Part shown: positions 21,581 to 33,890 of the stretch, one piece after another
Layout of the letters: each line of letters begins with the position of its first letter
Position numbering within the stretch: position 1 is the first letter of the stretch
DNA from: Mesocentrotus franciscanus
Lineage: Eukaryota > Echinodermata > Echinoidea > Camarodonta > Strongylocentrotidae
Assembly: GCA_037976565.1 (NCBI GenBank)
Contig: CP137675.1
Coordinates: forward strand, 19,122,446-19,186,445
Reading direction: 5' to 3'
DNA length: 64,000 nucleotides
The notes under the pieces: generated by a model
What the model saw: the letters and a program-made list of their open reading frames with translations, nothing else
Databases searched by the model: none
Told to the model about the DNA's origin: nothing
Made by a program: the position numbers and the translations under genes

Positions 21581-23675
21581 CTATTCCGTTTTAAGAATCA
21601 AATGTTATTTGAAGCTTTAAAACAATGCAACCTTCATTCTCTTTCGAATCATCGCATTCATTTCATTATATCGGTAACTTATAAAATAAGTGATTGATTT
21701 ATTTTTCGGCTGACCCATTTGATTATCAATCTTCGGTAAAGGAACACGTTTTAAGCGACATTGTATATCATAATTTTTGTTGTTGAAAGGCTACATGTTA
21801 ATGAGTGCTTGATCGTTTCGGCTAACCTATTAAGTTTTAAACTCGGTCAAATAAATAATTCATTTGCGACCTGTTTTGTAGCTTGTAGAATCAATATAAA
21901 TTATAGTTATGTGAATGTATTGGGCAATCAGAATGAATTAAACTACGTTGTGTAGAGTACCGCTTGATTTTCTCCTCACTATTTAAGTTCAGCCGAAATT
22001 GCATTACCAATTTATTTTTGAAGTGAATAAAAACACATTATATTCTTATTTGCGCGTCGAGGACAAACAACAAACATACAAACAACAACCTAGGTTTGGA
22101 AATCTATTCGGTAGGAAATGGAGAGTAAAGATTGCGGACAAGAAATCCACCAGAGGTTATAACATAGCTGTTTTATTTGATAGGTGCAGACAGAATACCG
22201 CTTATCCATTTGATATTAATCCTGAATGAGAGGGTGAGGGGAGACCTTACACGTAAGATGAACATATCTGTACTACTGGAATAACAATACAAATAAACGT
22301 TGCTGATTTGATATCGGTGGCCGCAACTGCAATTGGAATGATCCAATCCCATTGGAACATTCATTTTGAGAGTTTCAGAATACACAGAGGGTAGGTGAAC
22401 TTTTTTCATAAGCTTAAAATTTTCGCATGCGATGGTTCAAATATGACACTTTCATGTTTATTGCTCACATCATGCAATAATGGCGACATATCTCTTGCCG
22501 CGTGGAGATCCGATATTTCAGAAAATCATCTTCGGCCAGCAAGATATTGCAGTCTGCATAATGATTTTTTTTCTTCAGTCTAGCAGGTAAATATTTTACT
22601 TGAACATGATATGAATATTATCCCCAACTTCGGACGTATATTTTAAAGTATAATGTTCGCCATGCAATAATGTTACTCTTACTAAAGAAACGCATGGAAC
22701 CATAGCTAGTCATTGCTCATTAAACTCATTAATTCTGTAAATTCATTTAACATATTGAAACCTGTTACACGTTGAACAAGCTCTTCAACAAGTGTTTATT
22801 TTTTCGTACGATTGAACCATTTTTCTTTCTTATTCGATATTGCAGGAAATACACTGAAAAATCTAACCTTTCTGTCCAGGAAGCTGAAAAACATCCGTCT
22901 CCCATTTCCCACCCACTTAAACTTTAAACTCAAAACCGACCTATCGAGTTTGAAATGCATTTCTCACTGGGTGACTGTTTTTTGTTTTTTTTTTTTTTTT
23001 GGGGTTGACAGGCAAACGATGGGAAGCGTTTGGCTACTCTTTGGGAGAGCGTATGACAGAGAAAGACACTCTACCTTCCTAAGTCGTATTCTTTACAGAG
23101 AAATCTACATGGCAATACGAATTTATAACAGGGGTTCACTAATTCGCGCTGTACGCTTCTTTCCCGCGCCCGCGAATTTATCGATTATCGATACTGAAAC
23201 GTCATCTTTCGGTATCGCACGTCTGGTGAGTGTTTCTCCTGTTTTTCAAGATTTTGGTTGGCACACGTTGAGGTATATGGGATCCATCGCTAGGCGGGGC
23301 TCTAAAAAAGGGAATACAAATCAACGACTGTTGCTTTGCCTCAAGTATTGTTCACTATAAAGAATCTGCATTGGAAAAAATACAGACTCAATTCACATAC
23401 TAAAAATGCCAAATGTGAAATTGCTCATATTAGAACTTGGGGTTTCATAATCTACTTTTTTTTTTGTTTGTATTGTCTGGTTTTGTTTTGAATAGTTTTT
23501 TCATTCTTGCTGACTGTAACAATTCGTAGTAAATTTTGTTAACTCTCTTAATGCAAAACAGGTTAACTTAACAAAAAAAAACAATTAGCTTAAAATAATG
23601 TTCACCATCACAACAAGTTACATTTAACTAACAATCTACCGTTTTGAAAGTCATGATAGGTCTTTTAATTGAATA
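21581..23675. other. stretch with no supported gene
   Basis: The 182-codon frame at 22812-23360 (+) crosses a ~20-base poly-T run at about 22980-23000 and has no recognisable motif. I treat it as chance. Confidence 0.45.
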
Positions 23676-24052
23676 TTATACAAATGATGCATGCGCATGA
23701 GTTCATTAGACGATCTATCCGCACTGAGTTGACGCTGTGTTTATCTATTGCACGAAGCCGTTAGGCTGATTGCGATAGATACACACAGCATCAACGAGGG
23801 CGGATAGATCGTATAATGAACGAATGAAAACATGCATCATTTATTTTATACAACGAAACTCCTAGATCCTTGTTATTTGATGTAAAAGAATTCAATCAAG
23901 ATTGTTTTGTGACAGTATGGCTGACAAATAAATCTCAAGTTTAATAAGGCTTAATTTAGTGCGCACACATAGCTATAGTAATTAAGCGCACTTACCTCTA
24001 TACCCATTTACGCATAGTGCTGCGCAAGAATAGGCCCATGCACACACATATA

Positions 24053-24745
24053 CCGTGTTTACACAGTGATCAGCCTCGAGGGTTGAAGCCGCGAGGCGTG
24101 TTTAACCCTATAAAGCGCGCAAATGTGATCGTGTTTACACGGAAGAAAAAAAGGCGAGTTCAACCCTCGAGGCGGATCACAATGACGTCACAATGCGGGG
24201 AATTTGACCTACATCAGCTATCCAGTAACATACACGCGGCCTATTTATACTTTTTAGGTTGCGCATAAAAGGAAGCTATGCGCGCATTTCAGTACTACCA
24301 TTTTCATTGGCTGCTCACGTCGGCCCACATGGGTTCAACCCTCGAGGCGGATCAGGGGGCATTTCATCAACATTTGTCCACCGACAACTGTCGGGGCCGA
24401 CTAAATTTGACCAATCAGAGGCCTGGTAAATAGTCGGTGACAATAAAATTGTCGGTGAAAATGATATTAGTCGGTGAAAACCACCGACTAATTGTTTCAT
24501 GAAACGCCCCCAGATCCCGTTTACATGACATAAAATTGCCGGCTTCAACACACCCGCGAGGCGTGTATGTTACTGGATAGCTGATGTAGGTCAAATTCCC
24601 CGCATTGTGACGTCATTGTGATCCGCCTCGAGGGTTGAACTCGCCTTTTTTTCTTCCGTGTAAACACGATCACATTTGCGCGCTTTATAGGGTTCAACAG
24701 GCCTCGCGGCTTCAACCCTCGAGGCGGATCACTGTGTAAACACGG
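24053..24745. mobile_element. 693-bp foldback element with near-identical 185-base arms
   Basis: Arms 24053-24237 and 24561-24745 are reverse complements with only a few differences. They begin CCGTGTTTACACAGTGATC. TA flanks both sides (24051-24052, 24746-24747). The family A copy 1 lacks it at the corresponding place (CACACACAGTATTAAGCG). The loop holds a further insertion. No coding capacity. Confidence 0.9.
24355..24511. mobile_element. 157-bp MITE inside the foldback element
   Basis: Terminal inverted repeats GGGGGCATTTCATCAACA and TGTTTCATGAAACGCCCCC. GATC lies one base outside each end (24350-24353 and 24513-24516), possibly a target duplication. Inside, CCGACAACTGTCGG and several GTCGGTGA repeats form further small palindromes. 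Confidence 0.75.
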
Positions 24746-24933
24746 TAATTATTAAGCGTTCTCACCTTTACGCGCACTACTGCGCATCATGTACATGCAC
24801 TAAAAAACGTGTGATAGTATGGAAAATATTGCACGCTTTTTCATGAAAAAACGAGGGATAGTCTCAGTAAATGAATCACACGTGACCGCGCATGACCAAT
24901 CATTTGAGTAGGATCTGGGAGTGAGTTGTATAA

Positions 24934-26190
24934 AATGTTATTGTATGTTTTAAGCTTAATTTGCTTCAAAAAGAAATGTGATTTTTATTATTATTATTAT
25001 TTTTTTGGGGGACTCATGGTTGCGTAGTCCCATGTGCGTCAACATGTGCGTGCAGCGCTATTAACTGTCCTTTATTTGCTATTTTCTTAATTGAATTTTA
25101 TTAGAACTGATATTAAAAATCTCTTAAACCTTTATTCTATCCAAACAACATTTTTAATGATCCAATTACGTACTAAGGATAACATTTAATGTGCATTTTC
25201 ATCTGTCAATTTTCATGACAAAATTGATTTATATAATCATCCTTAATAATTTATTTCTAATGGAAAAATATCAAAAATAAGAAACTGATAATTCAGTACA
25301 TTAATTTGAATTTCATAAAGGCCTTTTTTTCAATGACCAAATTTTTGTTCAGCCTCATCACCGGCTGTGCGCATTAATATGTCATATTTTATGTACATGT
25401 CATATACTTGCGATAGCTCAATCGATCATACCATCAAGAAAGGAGCCAGCATGTTTTAATTGGGTTTTTAAGATCTTACAAAATGAGTGACAATAATGAC
25501 TATTATGATGAATGGCCCAGACACCTCCGGCGCTAGTTTAGCTTTACCGACATTGCCCCTCGTTCATATTTTATACCACAATACAGATCACCTTTCATCA
25601 AGATCTTGAGATAGTCATCCTTCATTGTAAACACTGTCCACTATGTGTTTCTGACCAAGTGTGCAAAGTCCAGCGGAATGAAAGACACACTTGCTGCCCT
25701 TAATGTTGTCCAATCCAAAATAGTTTCTAATTTCAGGTGGGCTGTATATAATACAGACCACCTTATGTTTTCGTTAGATTATTTTTCTTATTTCTAACCA
25801 CTTTTTTGTCACCAAGATAACTTGAAAATGGCTCAATCAAATGCATTGAAATTTGGCACACCTATGTATAGGCATATGGACAAAGCACAATAAGGTTTTC
25901 AACCTTGACCATGAATGATGACGTCATCTAGGCGCCATTTTGTGAATTTTTCTGAAAATCAACTCATGATCATATCTTCATAACGGAAGGTCATTTCTCA
26001 TTCATATTTATCATGATCAAGGTCAATATCCGCCCGGTCAATTTCAGGTCAAAAAACGCGCGCGTACGCCATTATTAGCATTAGCATTTTATAAAAACTG
26101 CACACACGCGCATTCGCACGCGTTTTCGTTCGTCACGGCCGAACGCAAAATAATTCCTCCTATATTTTTTGACACGATATTCCTCATTTT
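24934..26190. other. stretch with no supported gene
   Basis: Has a short (TTA)n run near 24987-25005. 25830-26190 has the look of a diverged dispersed repeat but cannot be delimited. Confidence 0.35.
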
Positions 26191-26353
26191 TTCCCGAACA
26201 ATTTGATTCCATGTTTATCTCTTTATGACCATTAATAAGGGAATGAGCGTTTGTGCAAGATAAATGTCCGTGCGCGCGAGCTCTTGTAGTGCATAGCATA
26301 TATGGGCAAAAACATGCCTATACAAAATCCATTATAGCTCTTTTGGGTGCACC
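26191..26353 (+). repeat. direct repeat, left copy
   Basis: About 163 bases from TTCCCGAACAATTTGAT to ATTATAGCTCTTTTGGGTGC, matching 26981-27146. The core AGATAAATGTCCGTGCG and CATATATGGGCAAAAACATG is nearly identical in both. Confidence 0.85.
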
Positions 26354-26980
26354 GAAACCCTCAAATATTTTCCATATTTGGATAGAGTATGGGTCGGAAA
26401 TATGATTTCATGTCTCATTTGGCCATTAAGTACATCGGGACGTCATCATAATGGCCTTGGAACTCAAAATACGAATTTGCATATTATGACGTCAGCATAT
26501 TTTTGGAAATTGAGTGCATCTCTGTAAATATTGATCATTTTATCCCAAATTTTGATATGTTGTAGTTGAGGCAATTTTCTACAAGATTAGTACACACTAA
26601 TTTTCATTTTAATGACGTCATCATAGTCAAAAATTCAATTAAACGCCACATGTCAGAATTTCTTAATTTGCGTGTTATGTCTATGGAAGGTGAATTTCGT
26701 TCACATCATGTATCTACATGACATTAATCTTTGAGCACTATCTAGCTTATTTGTGCTCTATGTTCTCCCAAATTTTGCTATGTTATAGCTGAGACTATGG
26801 GCTATAGAAACTGCTTTGGTTTTTTGATCAGATGTTGAGATCATGTCGAAATTTTTAATTGAATGTTGTAATTGCGACCATGCCAAAACGAGTCATCAAA
26901 ATTGAACCATATTTAAAACACTTGAATTTAAGGTCAAGGATCAGTATAACATGTCATCAAAATCCGAAGGCACACCATTT

Positions 26981-27146
26981 TTCCCGAACAATTTGATACC
27001 ATGGGTATCTCTTTTTGATTTATTAATAACGGAATGAACGTCCGTTCAAGATAAATGTCCGTGCGTGCGAGCTCTTGTATTATACATAGCATATATGGGC
27101 AAAAACATGCCTATACAAAATCCATTATAGCTCTTCGGGATGCACC
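26981..27146 (+). repeat. direct repeat, right copy
   Basis: Same sequence as 26191-26353, 790 bases downstream. The sequences outside the two copies differ, so this is not a simple tandem array. It could be two dispersed insertions or the terminal repeats of one short element. Confidence 0.85.
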
Positions 27147-27347
27147 TTGGCCGGTATTCAATTCAATACTTAGAATAAGTAAGAAATTGACTAAGTAAAT
27201 GGCTAAGCTAAGAAGTTTACTTATCTCGTATTCAAATCGCATTTTAGACTATTACTTACCTGAGACAAAATGTAAGTAAAATACTTACTGATTAGCATTG
27301 TGACATCACATCGTCAAAGTTAATGCGCAATTAACGCGTCGCAATAA

Positions 27348-28006
27348 ATGCGCGCTAAGATAATTCGCTTGGAGATGTCAGAGTTTCATTATTTGTTTGT
27401 ATGCCCTGCCTTTCGTTCAGACAGAAAATTGTTCATTGATAGATATTTTATTGAAAGACCAAATACACTGAAAATGGATCAGCTTTTTAACTCTAATAAT
27501 GTGCAAACACGTTTACACTTAGTAAAATTTTGTCGAAAAATAATGCTTCGTTTTCATTAACTTATTTAAGTATGTGAACAAAACATGTTATGAGTTCAAT
27601 ATCAACTTTATTTTTCTCTTTTTTGTCTTATATCAAATTATTAATTGATATCAAGAATATTTTCAGTAATTCATTAATTTAAATATCTATTTACTGGTGC
27701 CAGTAACTTTCTTTTTCAATTGTTTCCATTGATTTTTGTCATTAATTATCATTGTAAATAATATTATCGTTTTGTTTTTTTAATTATTATCATTATTAAT
27801 ATTATTATTATTATTATTATTGTTATCAATATAATTTTTCTCACTACTGTCGATAGCGTTATTTTTTTTATTGATTAACATTATTCGATTTGAATTGTAT
27901 ATTTTACAGTGTTAAATTGACAAATTCAAACTGTTTGTAAACTTCTCCAATACCCCAATGTGGGTGACATGAGAATAAATTGTCATTGTCATTGTCATTG
28001 TCATTG
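27348..28006 (+). mobile_element. 3' end of a LINE with (TTGTCA)n tail
   Basis: The frame 27348-27560 gives MSEFHYLFVCPAFRSDRK, then MDQLFNSNN, then a basic tail and TAA. This matches the His/Cys tail domain at the C-terminus of many non-LTR reverse transcriptases (E--H-L--CP-Y---R...LF-S). A ~420-base AT-rich 3' UTR follows and ends GAGAATAAATTGTCATTGTC in about four TTGTCA units (27979-28006), a typical LINE 3' terminus. The copy is 5'-truncated, with only about 70 codons left. Clade not determined. Confidence 0.8.
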
Positions 28007-28129
28007 ATACTGCGTAATAAAACCATATGCTTGCCAAGCGCCAATCAAGGCCTCCAAATGATTGGCTTAAGTCTGGTAGGGAGCTGTCTTAAATTTAGGG
28101 TAAAATACTTAACCACAAGTTTGAAGTAT

Positions 28130-28890
28130 TTTGAGACTAGTTTGTAACCCGACCACCCAATTCAGAGACAGTTCAACTCGTCCTTATCTCGTTCTTAGTT
28201 CTTACAAACTAGTTAGAACACTTTGCGAACTAGTTAGAATTGTTTGGACGTATTGGGAACGAGTTAGAACTAGTTAAGAACGGGTTTAAACTGACTTCGG
28301 ACGGACTCGGACTCCTTGGAAATGGCAAATTTACCCGATCTGGACTTGATAATATGAACTGACTGTGGACGGGGTACAGACGAGATGGACGTATTGAGGA
28401 CTGTTTATGAACGAACTAGGATCGTATTATAGACAATATTTTACACATTCTACCCCGACCACAACCCGTTTTACGATTTTCTAGGACGGTTCCAGAACAT
28501 AGTGAGAACCAGTTTGGTGTGATGGGGACTTATACTACTGATAATTGATGCTCGACCACTTCACGTTGTAACACGTTCCGAATACATGTAGGATCGAAGT
28601 ACGGCAATTCCGTTCATAGAACGGCAATCAGTCCGTTCGTAGTACGTCAATCTCGTTTTAAGTACGTTGTCACTGCGTGTAATTGCAGGACGGGGAAAAT
28701 TTTGAACAGGATCAAAGTTCTAGAGCACCCTCCCGTCCTAGCCAGTCCGAGCCCGTCCATGAAGTTCTTAAACAGATTGTAAACAGTTGCTACTACGTTC
28801 AACTCCGTTTGCACACAGTTTGAGCCCGATTGGTAACATTTTCTAAAACGTAGTGAGAACTAGTTTGGTGTGATGGGGGCTTTGCAACTT
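28130..28890. repeat. block of degenerate ACTAGTT / TACGT sub-repeats
   Basis: Short related motifs (AACTAGTTAGAAC, GAACTAGTTAAGAAC, GTAGTACGTCAAT, AAGTACGTTGTC) recur throughout. The segment AGTGAGAACCAGTTTGGTGT plus GATGGGG occurs at 28501 and again, slightly changed, at 28852-28878. The organisation resembles the sub-repeat-built element at 17913, but I could not find clear ends. Confidence 0.5.
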
Positions 28891-29424
28891 TTCCCTTGCT
28901 TAAGGTAGGCATATCGGACATATAAGAGTTTTAACAATTTCAACCTGAATAAAGCATTTAAACGAAGTGATACTGATTTACTGTCTGATATTTATACATC
29001 TCCTTTCTTTTTTCCCTCTCATCAGAACAAATGTTTCCATAAGCAATTAATTTATAAACATGTACATACCAAATTAATAATGGGATCTATGGAATGCCAT
29101 GTGGCCAACTTGGAAGTTATTTATTTTATTTACTCATTTGTTTATTTATTTTTTAATGGTATAATACAAATCGTAATTAGCAGCCAATGGCTGAATTGTT
29201 CACATTTTGCCAGTAAAATAACACACACAAAATTATGACCAGTATACATAGACCACTGTGGGTTAAATAATTCAAGAAAACAAAAATAGAACAAAGTTTA
29301 CATCATAAATCCTAAAACATAATTCATTGGAGAGAAGTAACTACATTTTGTGATCGATAAACTACATGTATGTCAATCATTTTCACCGTTCTAGCCATCC
29401 TCTCCTTCCTTCTCTCTTTCCCCT

Positions 29425-29493
<69 letters not shown>

Positions 29494-30180
29494 AACCTGT
29501 TGGCTGTTAAGTAGATGACTATCCAGGATGACCCTTTTGAACTGTCTCAACAGATTAATTACCCAGATAAGTCTGAAATTTCAAAAGGACGTGTTTGACT
29601 TTTAAACAATGCAATAAAATATCACAAGTAGGTGATAGGTATGCCTCAACTGCAAAAGCACATTTACTTGATGGATGTGTGGATGACCGAGAGTTGTGCG
29701 TGTGAGCATGGACCTACATGGTGTGAGGTAAGACGTACGTTGTCGTGTGTGTGTGTGTGTGTGGTGGGTGGGTGGGTTACTGCTAATTTGCTATGGAGCC
29801 TAACATGTATGCAGGGGCGTCCCTCGATGGGTGTGTCACACCCCCATTAAAGTTTATATCTGCAATTGTTAATGGTCGGCAGATATTTATGTACTCTTTT
29901 TTGGGGTCCCTTGGTTGATAAAGTCGATTTAAAATTTTTTTTTAATTCAATCACTTGTAAATCTTAAGATCCGACCACCCCCTGCGGACAATACTACCGT
30001 GTGATCTGTAACTCCATGCTTCCAGGGCTCTCGACCATTATGATGTCTCTGTTTACCTCTATAACCAAAATGGCGCAAGATTTCCTATACTAAAGCTGTC
30101 TAAAAGGTGTAATTAAATTGATGTTAGTTCCAGAGAGTTTGTTATTCAATCAGTGAATCTCCCCGTCTCATTGCCGGTCT
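28891..30180. other. no supported gene outside the microsatellites
   Basis: Nothing beyond the CT and GT tracts. The frame at 29632-29850 reads through the GT run. Confidence 0.4.
29405..29494 (+). repeat. (CT)n tract
   Basis: Pyrimidine run on the + strand. A (GT)n run follows at about 29742-29763. Confidence 0.95.
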
Positions 30181-30182
30181 AC

Positions 30183-30465
30183 CCCCCTCTCTCTCTCTCT
30201 CTCCCTCCCTCCCCTCTCTCTCTCCCACCCCACCTCTCTCTCTCTTTCCATTCCTTTCTTACTGTTGAATCTTTGAATATTTTTCTTTCCCTATCTCATT
30301 TCTTTCTCACTCACCTTCTCCTTCCTAATCGTACTGTCTGGGACTCTGTCTTCGACCCTTCCTTATCTCACCGCCTCCTGGATTTCTAATGTTTTTCTCC
30401 CACATCCAAGTCTCTCTCTCTCTCTCTCTCTCTCCCGACTGCTCTCTCTCTCTCTCCCTCGGCAT
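30183..30465 (+). repeat. (CT)n-rich segment
   Basis: Pyrimidine runs at 30185-30250 and 30412-30465 with intervening T/C-rich DNA. The 78-codon frame inside is low complexity. Confidence 0.9.
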
Positions 30466-30824
30466 GGGAGTTGCATGGCGTGTCTAAGTGGACTGGTGTG
30501 GGCCATTCAGAATAGAATTTAACGACATGCCTACTTGAAACTGTCTCATTTACAGCGCGATTTTTTCCCTTTACATTATCTTTTGTAAATGGATAACGGA
30601 AAAAATGTCAAAGGAATCTGAGTCGCCAGATCGTTTCTGCATCAGTATTGGATTTTATGAAATTCCATACAACACTGTGTCGTGTCCGTTCCAGTGTACT
30701 GAGAGAGTCTTTTTTAAGGTTGCCGCGTGGTAACAGAAAATAAAAGGTTCTGTGTGATATAGCACCCCTTTTAACTCTGCAAGTCTCTAGGCTTCATTTT
30801 AGTACACACCATATTCTTAAAGCC

Positions 30825-31152
30825 CCTCTAAAGTGTTGGGAGTCCCAAAAATGTTGATGGCAAAATGTCACTAATATTGTATCGTAATGTGAAAGAGGAT
30901 GTAATTTAAGACACATTTCTGCAAGGATTTTCAAAACAAATGTGTTTGAAGTCGAATATTGACGAAAGAATACAAAATTTAGGTTTTCTGCGTACAACAG
31001 AAAACCCAAATTATGTATTCAATATTTGTCTGGGGGAAATCTTTGCAGATGTGTGTCTTATTACATCCTCTTTCACATTATGATACAATTTAAGAGAAAT
31101 TTTGCCGGCAATTTTTTCGCGGATTTAGGGCTCCTGACACTTTAGAGGAAAC
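30825..31152. mobile_element. foldback MITE, ~328 bp
   Basis: Ends CCTCTAAAGTGTTGGGAGTC and its near complement GCTCCTGACACTTTAGAGG. The arms continue inward (AATGTGAAAGAGGATGTAA against TTACATCCTCTTTCACATTA) to a centre at about 30975-31015 (GGTTTTCTG...CAGAAAACCC). Arm divergence is moderate, so the copy is not recent. Confidence 0.85.
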
Positions 31153-31633
31153 CTCACCCCGGAAAGTAACTTTAGTTATTCTTAGAGATTTATTGTATTA
31201 TTGCCAATTAATCTTAATAACATGACGTACTTTGCGAAGTTGTTTATCAATTAAATGTATTCAAATGTATGGATGCTTCCTTCCCAGGTGTATCCACCTG
31301 CTATTATCCTTGTACTGCAATTGTCAGAACGCAAGTTGAATAAATAAGTTGCTGCTCTTCTGGGGTAAAGTTTTCTCATAAATGAAATAAATTTGTCAAC
31401 CGCTATATTTAGATATGTTTAAATAAATGAGTTACTAATGTTCCCCTGTTATATATTTTTTAACTCAATATAATTTTACCTCCTCAGCTATGATTTTGCT
31501 TCATTGAAAAGTATTTTTTATATACAAGCTTGGTGCATGAGACATGTAGAAGTTCGCCTGGTAAGTCACATAAAGAAAATGTATGCGCCCATGTCAAGCT
31601 AAATGGCCGGCATTACATCATGCCAAGAATATC

Positions 31634-31635
<2 letters not shown>

Positions 31636-31673
<38 letters not shown>
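31636..31673. repeat. (TA)n microsatellite
   Basis: Alternating TA run of about 36 bases. Two frames read through it as Ile-Tyr repeats. Confidence 0.97.
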
Positions 31674-31674
<1 letters not shown>

Positions 31675-33655
31675 TGTACGCTTTCGTAAGGAATATTGTA
31701 CATCAAAAGGCAGAAATACATCTCATCTTTCAGCATACCTACACTTATACTTTGGGTTGAGTTTTTCTTTAAAAGAACTCAGGCAGCCTGACATCATGAC
31801 GTTATCCTAAACCATGTGGTTATACCATGAACGAGTGTTATTTAGAGAAGATATGTGGACATGAATGCAAACCTGACGGTAATAAGGAACTTGATGATCC
31901 ATGAAAATCTTCAAGCTGCAATTGATATGTCTATGACCACTTCCGGTAAGATGGAGTTTCTAGTATTGCAGAATTTTGGGAGAATTTGCAATAGTATTTG
32001 ATGTAAACATTAAAACTTCTAAAATTGTAATGATCGATGATCTTAATGTAATTTACTCAAGCTAAATTTCAATGGAATTTAAGCTTTTTGAGCGGAGGAA
32101 AAGCTAAATCGGCTCAGAGTCGTAGTGACGTCATACCAGTAGTGCGATGGTGTACGATTTGAAGCCGCTTCGGCTTTTATTCTGACTAAAAGGCTTCAAT
32201 AAACTAACATTCTAGTTGTAAAAATTCTTGAACCTAAATCAGGAAGATAACGCTTGTTTAGAATTCAATATCTAATAAAGAAAATCTGATTGCAGGAAGA
32301 TCTTATTGTGTGCGGTGGGCTTTAGACACAGAATACTTCCTAGATTACCTTCACCCTTCATAACAATAACTCAATATTGCCAAAACACCCCTTAGGATTA
32401 TATATTTTAAAAGTTGAACTTGATGGGGTTGCTCATTTATTGAACATAACGATGGTAATTATTGAGTTGAACATTTCATTCTCAAGTCGATGATCACATA
32501 CTTATATTGCTATAAAACCGAAAACTTGTATATAAACGTGAAATTAATACTATCTAATGTTCAATAATCTCTAAGTACTCTCTAATTTCCATGAGTACTG
32601 TGACATAGTAGTCTAAGAATTAAGTATCAAGTTCAGTTATAGTATATTCTTGCAAATATACAGCAGTCAGAAGGATTTGGTTACGATTAACGTTTAAATA
32701 TATTATTCTTTTGTTTTCAAGTTTTTACCCCGTCCAGTAATTATTTTACTGTATATAGAACTATCACAAACAAGAAAGATAAATATGATGGATATAATTT
32801 ATATAGCTCATAATAATCGAATGCCAGGGCTCTACCCGCATGCTCAAAGCTCTATACTTGGTTTGATATATAGATAAATATACATTTATCATAATTATCA
32901 CAGATGTGCACAATATCAAATGGATGGCTGTATTTCTCGCTCGATTGCAAATTACTGAATAGTGAAATATTTTTGCAGTACATAATGCCTTTGGGCGTAT
33001 GGTGTTCTACTCTGAATGAAATCATCTCCCTTGGAGTATGATAATGAGTTTACGAAAAACAGTTTGAAAAGAAATCGCGGAAAATAAATCATTGTTCAAT
33101 GGGTTATGCCTGACTGCCTTCTGTGCGTTTATTTTCTCTTTGTTAATGTACATCCGGAATAGAGTACAGTGTGTTATCTTTAGACTCAAATATCTATGTT
33201 TTCCAAAAAATTTAGATACTAAATTCTGTAAAATTAAAGACACGTAAATAACAATTTTCATTTTGCAAACGATTTCCAAACAATTTCGTTGTAATCATTG
33301 CAGATGCAAAATTGATTCACTTTTTGAAGAGAAATCCTGTGTTAGACGTAATGAAAGTTGGCTCTATTTCTACATCTTACAGAGTTCTTACATGATATAC
33401 CTATTGTAAATAAGTTGGCTATTAAAAATACTTATAAAAGCCGTCCAATTTCGACTGCACGGAATAACAAGTTTGGATTGGATATTGATGTACATGCTAC
33501 ACTGTTATGGAAACTTACACAGTTGATAAAGAACGCGATGATGCATTAAGTTATTCATTGCGTTCATGATAGATTTGTCTATACTTATATATTGTCTTTC
33601 TTATGACATACACACTCGACAATCAATACAATATATAACATACACCATTTCCTTT
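31674..33655. other. AT-rich stretch, nothing recognised
   Basis: The frame at 33358-33549 (+) was inspected and shows no motif or splice support. Confidence 0.4.
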
Positions 33656-33849
33656 TTCTCCCCCTCTCACTCGCTTTCCTTCTTTCTCTCTCTCTCTCTC
33701 TCACACGCACACACCCACGAACGCACACTCAATCTTTCTACTCTCTTTATCCCTCAATTATACCATCTGTCTACGAATTTTACTTTTCATTTATCTAATT
33801 TCTCTCTTCATCACACCCTTTATATACGCATGATCCCCCTTCTTTCTCT

Positions 33850-33881
<32 letters not shown>

Positions 33882-33890
33882 AATTTTTTA
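33656..33890 (+). repeat. (CT)n-rich segment
   Basis: Pyrimidine runs near 33684-33702 and 33840-33882. The 120-codon frame across it is low complexity. Confidence 0.9.

Larger units (their letters stand above)
23676..24933. mobile_element. hairpin-headed repeat family A, copy 2, carrying nested insertions
   Basis: Aligns with copy 1 from TTATACAAATGATGCATG to GAGTTGTATAA at high identity, with the same hairpin tip. It is interrupted at 24051-24747 by a TA-flanked foldback element. Without that insert its length (about 563) equals copy 1 (565). Confidence 0.9.

Noticed and set aside
22812..23360. 182-codon open frame (+)
   Set aside because: It runs through a ~20-base poly-T tract and has no motif on either side of it.
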